Source: Ephydatia muelleri
Taxonomy: Eukaryota; Porifera; Demospongiae; Spongillida; Spongillidae
Length of the DNA: 64,000 nt
Direction: 5' to 3'
Assembly: GCA_013339895.1 (NCBI GenBank)
Contig: JABACO010000020.1
Location: 7,482,090 to 7,546,089, forward strand
The translations under genes were made by a program, and so were the position numbers. Shown here in pieces: positions 37,201 to 48,520 of this stretch (position 1 is its first letter; each line of letters begins with the position of its first letter). The notes beneath the pieces are model-generated. The model ran no database searches, had not been told where the DNA came from, and saw only the letters and a program-made list of their open reading frames with translations.

Positions 37201-40200
37201 GGTCATATTGAGTTACTCCTGCATGCCAGCTAACTTATTTATTATTTGCTTGACCAATTATCAGACCATGTTTGCTGACCACACTTCTTATTCCCTCTGA
37301 CCACACCTCTTATTCCCTCTGACCACACCTCTTATTCCCTCTGACCACACCTCTTATTCCCTCTGACCACACCTCTTATTACCTCTGACCACACCTCTTA
37401 TTCCCTCTGACCACACCTCTTATTCTAGCGTGAAGGGCTAGGGTCTGCTGAACAGAGCCACAGGTACCAGTCTCCAGCCTGCAGCGAAACGGGGCTGTAT
37501 TCCCAGCTGAACGAGAGCAAGTATTCTGAACTGCCTCGTTCTTCAGTGAGGTAAGAATGAGGAGTTCAGGTGTGAGGGTGTTCAGGTGTGAGGGTAGAGG
37601 TATATGTTCAGGTGTGAGGGTAGAGGTACATGTTCAGGTGTGAGGGTAGAGGTACATGTTCAGGTGTGAGGGTAGAGGTACATGTTCAGGTGTGAGGGTA
37701 GAGGTACATGTTCAGGTGTGAGGGTAGAGGTACATGTATGTAGTGTGTATCAATTTGCTGTCACCAGTAGTGAATGTGAGGTGAGATGATCTACACATCA
37801 TGTCCATGTGAGGTGCTAATGCTTGGACCATAAACCCTAACTAATGATCATAACAGACCTGTGACAGTTCAAGTGACATCATTATTAAAAAAATGACCTC
37901 ACATATCCTTTAGCCTCAGGTGGTATTTTTATATTAAAGTTAAGATGAGCAATTGACAATGTTTTAGTGTGCATGTGCTGGGCCGTTACCAAGATACTTG
38001 GTAATCGTATACTGTAGTAATTTTGTTTGTAAATCTTTCTGTATACTAACTTGTTCTTAGCGCTACCTTATCCTCGTCCCAGACCGTCATATACGTTGTC
38101 CTTTGAATTTCGTAGTGTCCCATTTCGAAATGCACACCTTGCACACAAAATAATGCAGCTAATGACGTATATGGTTACTAGGAAAGTGCTTGTGGTCAAA
38201 CATGGCTGCCACAGAGTCAAGGCCTTGCAAAATTTGTGGCAGTGTTGTGTGTCTCCTACACATTGTATTGCACTCTTTTCAAGGGAATCTTCACTTCAGT
38301 CAGCTTGTGGAGCATTGGTTCGCATCAGTTTGAAGTGAAACATAGTTCGTAGCAAGTTGACTTTCTGTAGCCAGTTTGAAAACCGAGGGAACATACCCCC
38401 CCCAATCATTGTACAGATGGAAAAGAGCTTCCTCCTGCTTGGTCTTGAGTCTAAGGTTTTGTTGGTGACCACACGAAAGAGAATAAGCCATCGCTTCTCG
38501 GAACTCAACAGAACTCGATCAAACTAGTGTACAGAAAGATTTACAAACAAAATTACTATAGTATACGATTACCAAGTATCTTGGTAATGGCCCAGCACAT
38601 GCACACTAAAACATTGCCAATCGCTACCAGGCCATATTTTTCACCCTAAATATATGGCCTGGGGACAAGGCTAAATGTAGGGCTGAGGAAAAGCATTGCG
38701 CTGAGGCAAGAAGGGGCTGAGGCAGGAAGAGCCTGGGGCTGAGGCAGGAAGGGCCTGGGGTTGAGGCAGGAAGGGTCTGGAGTTAAGGCAGGAAGGGTGT
38801 GGGGCTGAGGCAGGAAGGGCCTGGGGCTGAGGCAGGAAGGGCCTGGGGCTGAGGTAGGTAGAGCATCTTTTCAATACATAAACAATATTACATCCAGGGT
38901 GGGCATCAAATGACAGCCTTACATCCAGGGTGGACATCAAATGACAGCCTTACATTCATGGTGGGCATCAAATGACAGCTTTACATCCAGGGTGGGCTTA
39001 TTCATTCAAAGGGTCTTGAGCCTTCTTGTTCCAAAAGTGACTCCAAGTTGCTCTTGTTGAAGGTTGTTGACACCTCTGGGCTCAGGCAACTTTGGTCAGG
39101 TGCTGCTGGGTGAGTGTGGCACCAGTGAGGGGCGTGTCATCCAGGTGGCCGTCAAGAGTGTCAAGTCGGGATCGAAGGAGATGGAGAAAGTGAAGCTTCT
39201 CCAGGAGGCTGCCATCATGGGGCAGTTCTCCCATCCCAACGTCGTCCGTTTGATTGGCATTGTGACTGTAGGAGAGCCTGTGAGTTGGGGGTGTGCATTA
39301 ATTGGAGAGCTGTAAAGGTGTATAGTGTTTTTTTAAATGGCTGTTGTTTACATACAGTGTGTTGGGGGGAAACTTGCCTTAATTGTATGTTGACTATTAT
39401 TTACACACACACACACATGCACACACACACATGCATTTACACACATGCACACACACATGCACGCACACATGCATGCACACACACACATGACACAAGCACA
39501 CACACATACACACATACAAACACACTCAGGTGTGGTGAGAGTAATGATTGATGTGCATGTGTGTGGGAAATGGCTGGGTGTGCACAATGGACCACCTTTG
39601 ATCCTACCATATCGTTACTTCAGCTGATGGGAACTGTTTGGTACACAGCTAATGTTACTCAACAAACAGCTACACACAATGCTTTCATACTTGAACTATC
39701 AGTGTACACATGTCTTTGGTCTTTCAACTCCACAGACATGCAATGCTATGATATGCTAGAGTCCACTTGACATAGGGTAGATTAAGGTATATTCACCAGG
39801 GGGGAGTGTTCGCCTCCCTTTTCTTCAAACGTGGAGCCGAACCTTACCAAACGTGGAGCCGAACCTTACCAAACGTGGAGCCGAACCTTACCAAATGTTT
39901 GCATCTCTCGGCACATACAGACAGACCCTACGTTGTTATTTCATTTTGTGCCAAGAGACACAAACTTGTGGTAAGGTTTGGTGCTGCGTTTGAAGTGAAG
40001 GGTGACGAACACTCCCCCCCTGGCGAACATACCTTACTCAACCCTATTTTATGTATTGGTTCAATGGTTCTAAATATGAATGGTAGAATGAGACGCTGCT
40101 GGCTATAGAGACTTGGCATGTCATAATTATTAAAATTTAAAATGAGCTCTTAAATGTATTGATGTGTGGGTGAGATTGTTGAGCTGATTATTTGGTTGTG

Positions 40201-41113
40201 TCATTGCTATCTCTCCCCAATTCCTCCCACCCCGCCCACATCCACATTTCTGCCCCTCCTCCCATATTAAGTTGCTGGTGGTGCTCGAGTACATGCCAAA
40301 AGGTGACCTTTGCAGTTTTCTCCACAAGATGAACCCAAGGTAGTGGGTAGCCATGGCAACCAGGTGCACCTTGATAACTAGTTAGTCATATGTCAAATCT
40401 CCCCCTCCCATCCCTTCCCACCCCTCCCATCCCTTCCCACCCCTCCCATCCCTTCCCACCCCTCCCATCCCCTCCCTCTCCTCCCATCCCCTCCCTCCCA
40501 TCCCATCCCATCCCTTCCCACCCCTCCCATCCCTTTCCACCCCTTCCCACCCCTCCCATCCCTTCCCATCCCTCCCTCCCATTCCTTTCCATCTCTCCCC
40601 TCCATCCTTCCCTCCTACCCCCCATCCTTCTCTCTCATCTCTTCCCTCCTACCTCCCCCATCCTTCCCTCTCCTACCCTCCCATCCTTCCCTCTCCTACC
40701 CTCCCATCCTTCCCTCTCCTACCCTCCCATCCTTCCCTCTCCTACCCTCCCATCCTTCCCTCTTCTACCCTCCCATCCTTCCCTCCCCTCCCATCCCTTC
40801 CCTCCTCCCCTTCCACCCCTCCCTCTCCCTTCTCATCAGGAGGAGCAAGGGAGCTGTGCTTCCACCATCCTTGCCCAGCCAGTTCATCAGGTTTGCAAAG
40901 GACATAGCCTCTGGGATGTGCTATCTCTCCAAGAGAGGCTTTGTGCACAGAGACCTGGCTGCAAGGAACGTCCTCCTCACAAACGACCTGGTGTGCAAGG
41001 TGAGGTGTGTGCATGTGTGTGTGTGTGTGTGTGTGTATGTGTGTGTGTGTGTATGTGTGTGTGTGTGTGTATGTGTGTGTATGTGTGTGTGTATGTGTGT
41101 GTGTGTGTGTGTA

Positions 41114-41144
<31 letters not shown>

Positions 41145-41567
41145 GTGTGTGTGTGTATGTGTGTGTGTGTGATGGAAGAGTGGGTGTGGGGTAACTGATA
41201 TCTTTTGGTAACCGTAACCATTGGTAACAATAGATGTCTCAAATCACTCACCATTGCACAGATTGGCGACTTTGGAATGGCCAGAGATATCGAATTTGAA
41301 AATGAGTATTACGTGTCGCATGGTGGAGTCATTCCCGTGAAGTGGACCGCTCCAGAGGTAGGCCTCCTGCACACCTGTCCCTCCTGGGTACCTGATGACC
41401 CGGTCCCCAGGCACTGAACCATCGCAAGTACACCTCGGCTAGTGACGTATGGAGCTATGGTATGGTGCTATTTGAGATCTGGTCACTAGGTGTGAAGCCA
41501 TTCAGTGACCTCACCAATCCGATTGTAAGTGTTTATTGGTTACCATGGTGAGGTGATACATGCCCTG

Positions 41568-41599
<32 letters not shown>

Positions 41600-42022
41600 A
41601 CACCACACTGAAGGCGATTGCTCTGATCAACAGCAAGCACTGTCAGCCGCCTCCCCCTGGCTGTTCTAGGGCAGTGTACCAACTGATGGTGCAGTGTTGG
41701 TTTGTGATGCTGCAATATGTGTGACACTGAGAAATTACACCCTCTCCTCTTCCCTCCCTCGCTCCCTATCTCCCTCCCTCTTCCTCCCCCTTCTTCCCTC
41801 CCTCCCTCCCTCCTCCCTCACATCAGGAATCCAGAGCACAGCTGCAGACCCTCATTTGACAGTATCCATGACTACCTGGACTCGGATGAAGGCTCCCTCC
41901 TCCAATGGCTTCCAGAGGATGTGGTTCGGAACAGACAGGCGCATGTTCTGGGTGCGCCCATGACTGAAGCCAATGACCTGTATCTAGACTTGCAGAGAAC
42001 TTATCAGCAACGTCAGATATAG
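34231..42022 (+). CDS. Receptor tyrosine kinase 1 (RTK1), sponge-type, QIWRP ectodomain
   Basis: Thirteen exons: 34231-34270, 34407-34907, 35084-35401, 36501-36928, 37102-37155, 37429-37550, 39063-39279, 40272-40339, 40840-40999, 41262-41357, 41411-41524, 41614-41699, 41827-42022 (TAG). Phases fit: 799 residues. Order: signal peptide [13 protein letters not shown]; ectodomain of about 170 residues with [19 protein letters not shown] and NDVVGLRV; Pro/Thr stalk; TM helix near residues 250-275 ([17 protein letters not shown]) then RRKRRITKR; Ser/Pro-rich juxtamembrane with [14 protein letters not shown] and [15 protein letters not shown]; kinase with [32 protein letters not shown], activation-loop YY, VKWTAPE, SDVWSYG. 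All catalytic residues are present, so it should be active. The end ([14 protein letters not shown]) is short. Closest in layout to RTK2 (55797-61509); ligand unknown. Confidence 0.92.
35518..35782. repeat. 20-bp minisatellite in an RTK1 intron
   Basis: About 13 near-identical copies of GCCTGTAATGTCGTCATGGT after the transmembrane exon. Confidence 0.95.
35860..36190. repeat. 28-37-bp minisatellite in an RTK1 intron
   Basis: About nine copies of GGCAACATGACCCCTGGTCT + GTTGGGAGGGATTGGGT. A G-run follows at 36241-36263. Confidence 0.94.
37265..37426. repeat. 22-bp minisatellite ending at an RTK1 acceptor
   Basis: Seven copies of GACCACACCTCTTATTCCCT + CT; the last unit itself ends in TTATTCTAG, the acceptor of exon 37429. 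Confidence 0.94.
37565..37738. repeat. 24-bp minisatellite beginning next to an RTK1 donor
   Basis: About seven copies of TTCAGGTGTGAGGGTAGAGG + TACATG. The exon end plus donor, TTCAGTGAGGTAAGA (37542-37556), resembles the unit. Confidence 0.9.
37956..38617. mobile_element. Foldback/TIR element with a RecQ-like fragment, in the RTK1 intron
   Basis: About 88-bp terminal inverted repeats: the left arm 37956-38044 (starting GACAATGTTTTAGTGTGCAT) returns as reverse complement at 38527-38617. Inside, on the minus strand (38300-38491), [18 protein letters not shown] resembles the Q-motif side of RecQ-like helicases (LKxxQxEAL), with the Walker A loop missing. Non-autonomous, inserted in the intron before the kinase exons. 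The RecQ assignment is tentative. Confidence 0.7.
38695..38862. repeat. 22-bp GGGGCTGAGGCAGGAAGGGCCT repeat
   Basis: About eight copies of GGCTGAGGCAGGAAGGGCCT in the RTK1 intron, followed at 38893-38995 by three copies of TTACATCCAGGGTGGGCATC + AAATGACAGCC. Confidence 0.93.
39395..39528. repeat. CA-rich microsatellite in an RTK1 intron
   Basis: ACACACATGC variants; part of the segment duplicated in inverted orientation at about 43170-43419. Confidence 0.9.
39827..39898. repeat. 22-bp triplicate
   Basis: Three copies of AACGTGGAGCCGAACCTTAC + CA in an RTK1 intron. Confidence 0.9.
40398..40830. repeat. CCCTCCCATCCCTTCCCAC minisatellite
   Basis: About 430 bp of pyrimidine-rich 19-20-bp units upstream of the HRD-loop exon 40840, extending its polypyrimidine tract. 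Confidence 0.94.
41004..41172. repeat. GT microsatellite starting at an RTK1 donor
   Basis: (GT)n with TATG interruptions begins immediately after the donor of exon 40840-40999. Confidence 0.94.
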
Positions 42023-42033
42023 CCCAAGTGTGC

Positions 42034-42076
42034 CCATGTGTGTGTGTGCCCATGTGTGTGTGTGTGTGTGTGTGCC

Positions 42077-42122
<46 letters not shown>

Positions 42123-42170
42123 TATGTGTGTGTGTGTGTATTTGTATGTGTATGTGTGTGTGTGTATATG
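42034..42170. repeat. GT microsatellite in the RTK1 3' UTR
   Basis: Starts 12 bp after the RTK1 stop codon: (GT)n with repeated GCCCAT interruptions. Confidence 0.93.
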
Positions 42171-42185
42171 TTCTGAATCATAAAC

Positions 42186-42340
42186 AGGATTAGACATATG
42201 TCAAAGGAAATGGCTATTCCTTTATATCACCGTGCTGTGGTGGGCAGTTCAGGTGCCAAGTTGTCTAGCTGGTGTGGTTATACAACCTCCTCCTTTTAAG
42301 ACCACTCTCCAAGCTATGCCAACTCCTTCCCCATGCCAGG
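42186..42340. repeat. Dispersed repeat copy A (3' of RTK1)
   Basis: About 150 bp starting ATTAGACATATGTCAAAGGA and containing AAGTTGTCTAGCTGGT and CCACTCTCCAAGCTATGCCA. It matches the reverse complement of 61785-61936 downstream of RTK2 at most positions. MITE-like or a shared 3' segment. Confidence 0.85.
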
Positions 42341-42424
42341 ATCAGTGACTCCATGACCTCTCTTGACTGTGTTGTGAAGTTTGATGCAAATCTAGATGTC
42401 TGCTTCATCCCTTCCTCACCCTCC

Positions 42425-42700
42425 CACAGCTCACACAGTTCCCCTCCTACCTTCCCACCCTCACACTCTCTCAGTCCCTCCACCTCACACCCTCAGTCCC
42501 TCATCCCCACCCCACACTCACTCTCTTAGTCCCTCATCTCCACCCCACCTCACTCTCTCAGTCCCTCATCTCCACCCCACACTCACACAGTCCCTCATCT
42601 CCACTCCACACTCACTCTCACAGTCCCTCATCTCCACCCCACACTCACACCCTCAGTCCCTCATCCCCACCCCACACTCACACTCTCACAGTCCCCTCCC
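42425..42700. repeat. TCCCTCATCTCCACCCCACA minisatellite
   Basis: About ten imperfect copies of a 25-30-bp pyrimidine-rich unit ending CACTCACTCTCTCAG. No gene in this stretch. Confidence 0.92.
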
Positions 42701-43169
42701 ACACAAAACATGGAAGGGTCGCAGAGCCCCACCCTCACATTATCTAGTCTTGTTCCCAGACCCTATACATGTTCGCTGCTCCATATGGTCTGGGAACGAG
42801 ACTTGATAATCAGAACCGTGTGGTTCAGTGTCATTGAGCACGCGATTACATGTGTCTGGTAAGCTCTAAAATACTGGCGTAAAAGCTGGGGTGGGAGTGA
42901 AGGTCAAGAATTTCATGGCAACTAGAGGCTTAGGAAGAGAGGTCACAGTTGTATACAAATGTATCACTGCCCAGCTGTCAGCAAAGTAGGGCCACACATA
43001 TAGTTCAGCCACGGCCTGGATCGTTGTCATCTTTCTTTCTCCCTCCTATGCTCATGTGCATCAGAGGGGCTCGATCACCCATGGCCATAAACCACTCTCC
43101 TGTTGACCTGATTGCTAACTTAGTTTATTGACTGACTAACGTGTTTGCATGTGTTTATGTGTGTGTGCT

Positions 43170-43419
43170 TGTGTCATGCATGTGTGCATGCATGTGTGTG
43201 TGCATGTGTGTGTGCATGTGTGTAAATGCATGTGTGAGAATGTGTGTGTGTGTAAATAATAGTCAACACACAATTAAGGCAAGTTTCCCCCCCACACTGT
43301 ATGTAAACAACAGCCATTAAAAAAAACACTATACACCTTTACAGCTCTCCAATTAATGCACACCCCCAACTCACAGGCTCTCCTACAGTCACAATGCCAA
43401 TCAAACGGACGACGTTGAC
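43170..43419 (-). pseudogene. Inverted duplicate of an RTK1 kinase exon end plus intron
   Basis: Reverse complement of 39237 to about 39480 with only a few differences. It carries the end of exon 39063-39279 (codons for [14 protein letters not shown]), the donor and the first 200 bp of intron, up to the CA repeat. The break at 43419 falls inside coding sequence. Non-functional fragment. Confidence 0.93.
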
Positions 43420-43749
43420 CAAACCAAACTCGCAGATTACGTAATACCACAATGCGAAGTGCTTATGTGCTGGGTCTGGGCACAAGACATGGAAGAAGGA
43501 GGGGTGCGATGTTGATAAGGAGTCAGAGGCAAAGATTCAGCCGATGGCCGATCTTATTATATGGTTCTCAGTACTTAAGAATTGCTGTGTTGAGGACATT
43601 TCAGACTTCTAAAATCTAAAATGAAATCGTGAAAAAAAACATTTGTTAGGTCGGAAACTATCTGTCATGAGTACATTTCAACGCGGCAAATGACGTCACG
43701 CAGGGAGGGGGGGGGGGGGGGGTATTAGGTAGCCACAATCTATGACGTC
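43420..43749. other. No gene recognised; spacer before the pogo-like element
   Basis: AT-rich sequence with a G16 tract at about 43707-43723 and no recognisable frame. Confidence 0.4.
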
Positions 43750-44188
43750 GATGGCCAGCTGGATATGAAAAAAAGCAATTGAAGAAGCCAAAGAGGAGGG
43801 TGTCAGTACAGTCTCTGCTAGGTACGGGATACCGTATGGAACCCTGTACAGACACATACAATCGGGCAAGGTCAAGAAGAAGCTAGGGCGGTTTCAACCT
43901 ATATTTCTAGTAAGCAAGAACAAGAACTAGCTGCATACCTAAAGGATCTGGACAGTGTGTTTTTGGGTCTAACGCGTACCGAATTTTTACAGTAAGAGTT
44001 AGTATTCCAATACGCAGAAAAGAATGGAATAAAACATCCTCTTCGTAACGGGTCTGCAGGGCCTGTCTGGCTTGCTGGTTTTCGAAAGAGACATCCCGAA
44101 ATCGTGCTACGGATTCCAGAACCAACTTGAGTAGCACGCGTAAGGGGATTCAACAGACCTCAAGTTGAGAGGTTTTATGGGAACAGAT

Positions 44189-47100
44189 CAGGGGCGTACG
44201 CAGGATTTTGAAAAGGGGGGTTACATATAGGAAGGTACTAACGAGGGGGAGGGTGCGGAAGGGGGATGTGCCCCCTCCCGCGCGAAGCGCGGAGGCCCAG
44301 CAGTGCAGTACCATTTGAATACATGAGAAATCAACAAGACAGTACATTTAGCTAAATAATAAGCTTGCATCTGACATTCTTCTAGGATATTTTTCCATAA
44401 ACAATTTACATACGTGGTCTAGAGCGTGATAGTTACAATGAATCAATGCTAGAGCACTTAGTCGCTCCTCTGACTGTGAACACCTTAAGTAGTTATTCAG
44501 TCATCTGAGAGTAGAAGCTGACCGTTCGCATGAACATGAGCTCAAAGGGAGAGTGGCAAATAGCTTCAGTAATGTAAAAAGATTAGGGAGGGTCTCTGGA
44601 CTGCACACCTTCAACGAGTCACTTAGTGTTTGTGGTCTTTCTTGTAAGGAAGATGAGAGCCACCTGGATTTCCAAATGTGAACTTCTTCATCAATAACTT
44701 CAGCATTGGGCAAATCACTTGTATAGAAGTCAATGGCTTCCTGAATGTCAAGCAGTGGGAAATCTGAAGTGATTCTCACAGGCAACAATCCTTGAATTGA
44801 GGCTACTTGTTTTGTGTGTGTATCAAATCTGCATGTGATTTCATTAATCAGATGGTCAAGAAAAGGTATGACAATTGCTCGCTTGTAGTACTCTTCAACA
44901 GACGTTAACTCAGGGTTGGAACGATGAGCCTGTCGTTGAATGACACGTGGCATTGTTGCTGCAATTTTAGAATGTGCAGCAATCCTGCAACTGTGCTCAA
45001 AGATACGGTGTGAATACTCATCCACATCTGCCCTCAGTAACTTCAGTTGTGTACAGCTTTGTTGAATCACAACAATTCCAGAGGAAATATCTTCTCCCTT
45101 ACCTTGTAGCTTGACCACAGCTTCTTTCACATACAGAAGAGAGCGTTGTAGAGTGGTGAGAACATAGACAAATTCAAAAGATTCAAGTGCTTTTAAATGA
45201 GCAAGTGCATTTTTCTTGTCATCTGGTTTCCAATTGTCATTGTACATCTCATATTCACTGGTACCATACACAATGACCTCTAGCATCTTAATTAAAAAGG
45301 GATGTGATAATGAAAACCTTTCCCAACCATCAATGTTTTCTACCCAACGTGTGATGCATACATTCAGAATTGGTCTTCTACTCTCAGTTGATCCAGTCTG
45401 AGCCTCATTTTCATACACACATTTTAAGAGCCCTTCCCTTTTTGGAGAACTCTTGATCCAGATAGTCATACTCTTAATAGTATCAATGCAGTTACTGATG
45501 AAGGTATTGCACATGAACTGACTATAGCAAGGTTAATGGAATGCCCTGCACAGTGTGTGTATAGAGCTTTTGGCTGTATGTCTCGAAGTTGCTTCTGAAC
45601 ACCAGATTTTTCACCACTCATTGTGGCTGCTCCATCATATCCTTGACCTCTCAAATTTTGTAGAGACAGCCCTAGTTCTTCCAAAGTAGATATAATTGCA
45701 TTGGCAATATCTATAGCTCTGACTCTTGGCAATTTTACAAATGCAACAAACTCTTCTCTAATATTAAAACTTTTATCAACGAAGCGAAGACAGATTGGTA
45801 AATGCTCAGCATTGTGACAGCTGACTTCATCAGCAAGAACTGAGAAAACATTGCTTCTTTAAACTCTGAAATAATGTTAGCTTGTATTGTATCATATCCT
45901 ATCACACTGATGATTTCATTTTGAGACCTTGGAGAAAGGTAAGTTGCATTCTTTGCCTTGGGCTTGTTTAGGTGATCATGCAGAACACTTATCATCTTCG
46001 GCATAGCTCTTTAACAATGCAAGAAAGTTTCCAGGGTTATGAATTGATGCAATATCTTCTGTATGACCCCGAAGAGGTAAACCTTGCCTGGCTAAGAACA
46101 TTATGGCACGCACAATTTGATGAAGAATATGCTTGTTTCCCTCCATCTGAGCTTGCATAGTAGTGCTCATCGTTACATCAATTCTTGATGATGGATTTTG
46201 AATAGATGTCTTCAAAGTATCAGCTGAGTCACGATGATACAAATGTCACATTTGTATCATCGTGACTCCCTTTTATCAGCTGATACTTTGAAGACATCTA
46301 TTCAAAATAGTAAAAACTGGGTAAAAATTAGCAATGCTCTGACTAAACATTCTAAAGTTTAGAATGTTTAGTCAGAGCATTGCTAATTTTTACCCAGTTG
46401 GAAAAAGGCCTATTCACAAGCACCCCTTTGTCTTTCCTATCACCATCAGGGAGAAGAACAGCACATGGACCACAAAACACAGCATTCAATTTCAGACTGT
46501 ATCTTAACCAGGGGTATTTTTCACCAGCCAACATTAAACCTTCGGTGGGACACATGAGAAAAAGTTGTAGGAAATGTGGTGGGTAGATCGACATGATGAA
46601 AGAGTAGAGAAAATCTTTCAGCATTTGAAAGGTTATCTATTCTAACACAGATGCCATTAATAGACATTGAAGGTGTTAGAAGGTTACCAATATCTTGTAT
46701 TGAAGACACAGAATCCAGTGCATGTATGGATGAGCTTGGGCCTGTTATAAATTATAAATCTTGCTGGAGTACCATTTCTATATTGAAACAGGTATACGCG
46801 GAAGATTATGATTGTAAAGATACTACACAACCCTACACACAACCCTATATATCGGTGGTATTCTACATATACGTTACAAGCATGTATATAACATTAGCGA
46901 TAACTCAAATTAGGCCTAATTATAAATTAATATAGTCCATGAGTCACACGGTAGTTAAACTAAACGGCGTACAATTACTATGCCTGTACGTAGTTACTTA
47001 CCAGGTTCTACATGCGCGCGTTTGGAAAAGTAGGAACTTATGCAGCTTTGTCTTTTCATCGTACGGGAGTTGAAGTGTCACGTGCGCACACGGCTAATTA

Positions 47101-47196
47101 GCGGGATGGTCCTATGTAGGATGGGCTTCATGGGCGTGGTTTGCCCCACTGGATGAAAAGGGGGGTTCGAACGAACCCCCCCTGCGTACGCCCCTG
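44189..47196 (-). mobile_element. hAT element 1, 3008 bp, nested in the pogo-like element
   Basis: Perfect 16-bp terminal inverted repeats CAGGGGCGTACGCAGG (44189-44204, inverted at 47181-47196), flanked by the 5-bp duplication CAGAT (44184-44188, 47197-47201). The transposase runs on the minus strand: a TTF/zinc-finger-like N-terminus (46360-46709: FCGPCAVLLPD), RQGLPLRGH (about 46055), DGAATMSGEKSGVQKQ (about 45600), ITRWVENIDGWE (about 45340), and the C-terminal hAT dimerisation motif CSCERSASTLR (44501-44535). Similar to P52rIPK/ZMYM1-like hAT proteins. At least one stop after STLR, frame breaks and an internal foldback at 46200-46400 make it inactive. Confidence 0.93.
46200..46400. repeat. 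Double palindrome inside hAT element 1
   Basis: Two adjacent inverted repeats, centred near 46247 (arms about 45 nt with a small insertion) and 46357 (39-nt arms around AAAGTTT). The 110 bp between the centres read YHRDS and KNWVKISNALTKHSK on the plus strand, while both flanks encode the same pieces on the minus strand. Confidence 0.93.
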
Positions 47197-48420
47197 CAGA
47201 TTCAAAAACATTCGATTGATGCAGGTCAGCTCTACAACATGGACGAAACTGGAATTCGCACTACGACCAGTAAACCACCTAAAATGTTGTCAATCCGTGG
47301 GAAAAAGCAAGTGGGTATCACGTCCAGTTCTGAGAGGGGAACTCTCACTACAGTACTCTGCTGCTGTAATGCTACAGAGTCTTTTATTCCACCTTTTATG
47401 ATTTTTGCCAGGAAGCATATGCAAGATGTGCTCATGGATGGTGCCCCATCTGGGTCAAAAGGGATATGTACTGACAATGGCTGGATCAATGGTGAGGCAT
47501 TTTTGACATGGTTGACATGGTTTTTTGATGTTGTATGTCCTACTGCTTGACAACCATGAAGCCCACAAATACTACCTAGCACTGCAGTTTGCCTCAAAAT
47601 ATCATGTGATAATGTTGTCCTTTGGTCCACATACTACACATAGAATGCAGCCACTAGATATTGCGGTGTACAGAGCTTTAAGAATATTCTTTGAACAAGA
47701 AATCAGTGCATTTCAAAAGCAGCATATTGGACGTATGATTAAGCAACATGATATTGCTAAACTGTTGACACCAGCATACTTAAAAGCGGCATCAGCACAA
47801 AATGCTGTGAGTGGATTCAAGACTCCTGGGATCTGGCCTTACAACTCGTCTGTCTTCGGGGATGGACTTTGTTCCTGCATCAATAATGGATCACTATGGA
47901 AATGCTACTTTACCTGCAGGCCTACAAGAAACTACTATCATGAAGCAGACCAAATATGGCACCTGAAGCAGACTCAAGGGGACAGATATCTTTACCTGAG
48001 GCAGGAGGAGACCAGACATCATCACATGAGACAGAAAGAAGAGATGAAGTGTCATCACCTGAGGCAGACACAATAGGACTGGCATCATCGCCTGAGGCAG
48101 AGAGAAGAGGACTGGTGTTGACTCGTGAGACAAGGAGAAGAGGACAGGTGCTATCACCTGAGGCAGACACAATAGGACTGGTATCATCATCTAAGGCAGG
48201 GAGAAGATGACTGATGTCGGCGTGTGAGGCAGATGGAATGAACCGCACATCAGTACATGTACCTGATGCGGGACTGTGAGGGGCCTAGCTGTTCGTACCG
48301 CCCAGTGGACATCAGGCCTATACCTAAATTGGATATTGTTAGTAGTTGCACCAGGAAGCGAAAACTGCAAGCATCGGAACTTTTGACAGGCTCGCCAGTC
48401 AAGAGGCTTCAGATGGAAAT

Positions 48421-48520
48421 CACCATTGATCCAGCTATTGTCAGTACATATCCCTTTTGACCCAGATGGGGCACCATCCATGAGCACATCTTGCATATGC
48501 TTCCTGGCAAAAATCAAAAA
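48421..48520 (-). pseudogene. Inverted fragment of the pogo-like transposase
   Basis: Reverse complement of 47398-47498, reading FARKHMQDVLMDGAPSGSKG on the minus strand, with few differences. It lies about 0.9 kb downstream of its source. Confidence 0.92.

Larger units (their letters stand above)
43750..48520 (+). mobile_element. Degenerate pogo-like (psq-HTH, DDE_1) transposon, split by a hAT insertion
   Basis: Left part 43765-44188: AIEEAKEEGVSTVSARYGIP and GTLYRHIQSGKVKKKLGRF (psq-type HTH), then AAYLKDLDSVFLGLTRTEF, KNGIKHPL and GFRKRHPEI. Right part 47202-47900: DAGQLYNMDETGIRT (first catalytic Asp), TDNGWINGEAFL, LLDNHEAHKYYLALQ (second Asp), FGPHTTHRMQPLDIAVYRAL. Several frame breaks, including one near 47545. 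The tail at 47950-48210 has repeated EADTIGL-type units. The interruption is the hAT element at 44189-47196. Confidence 0.85.
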
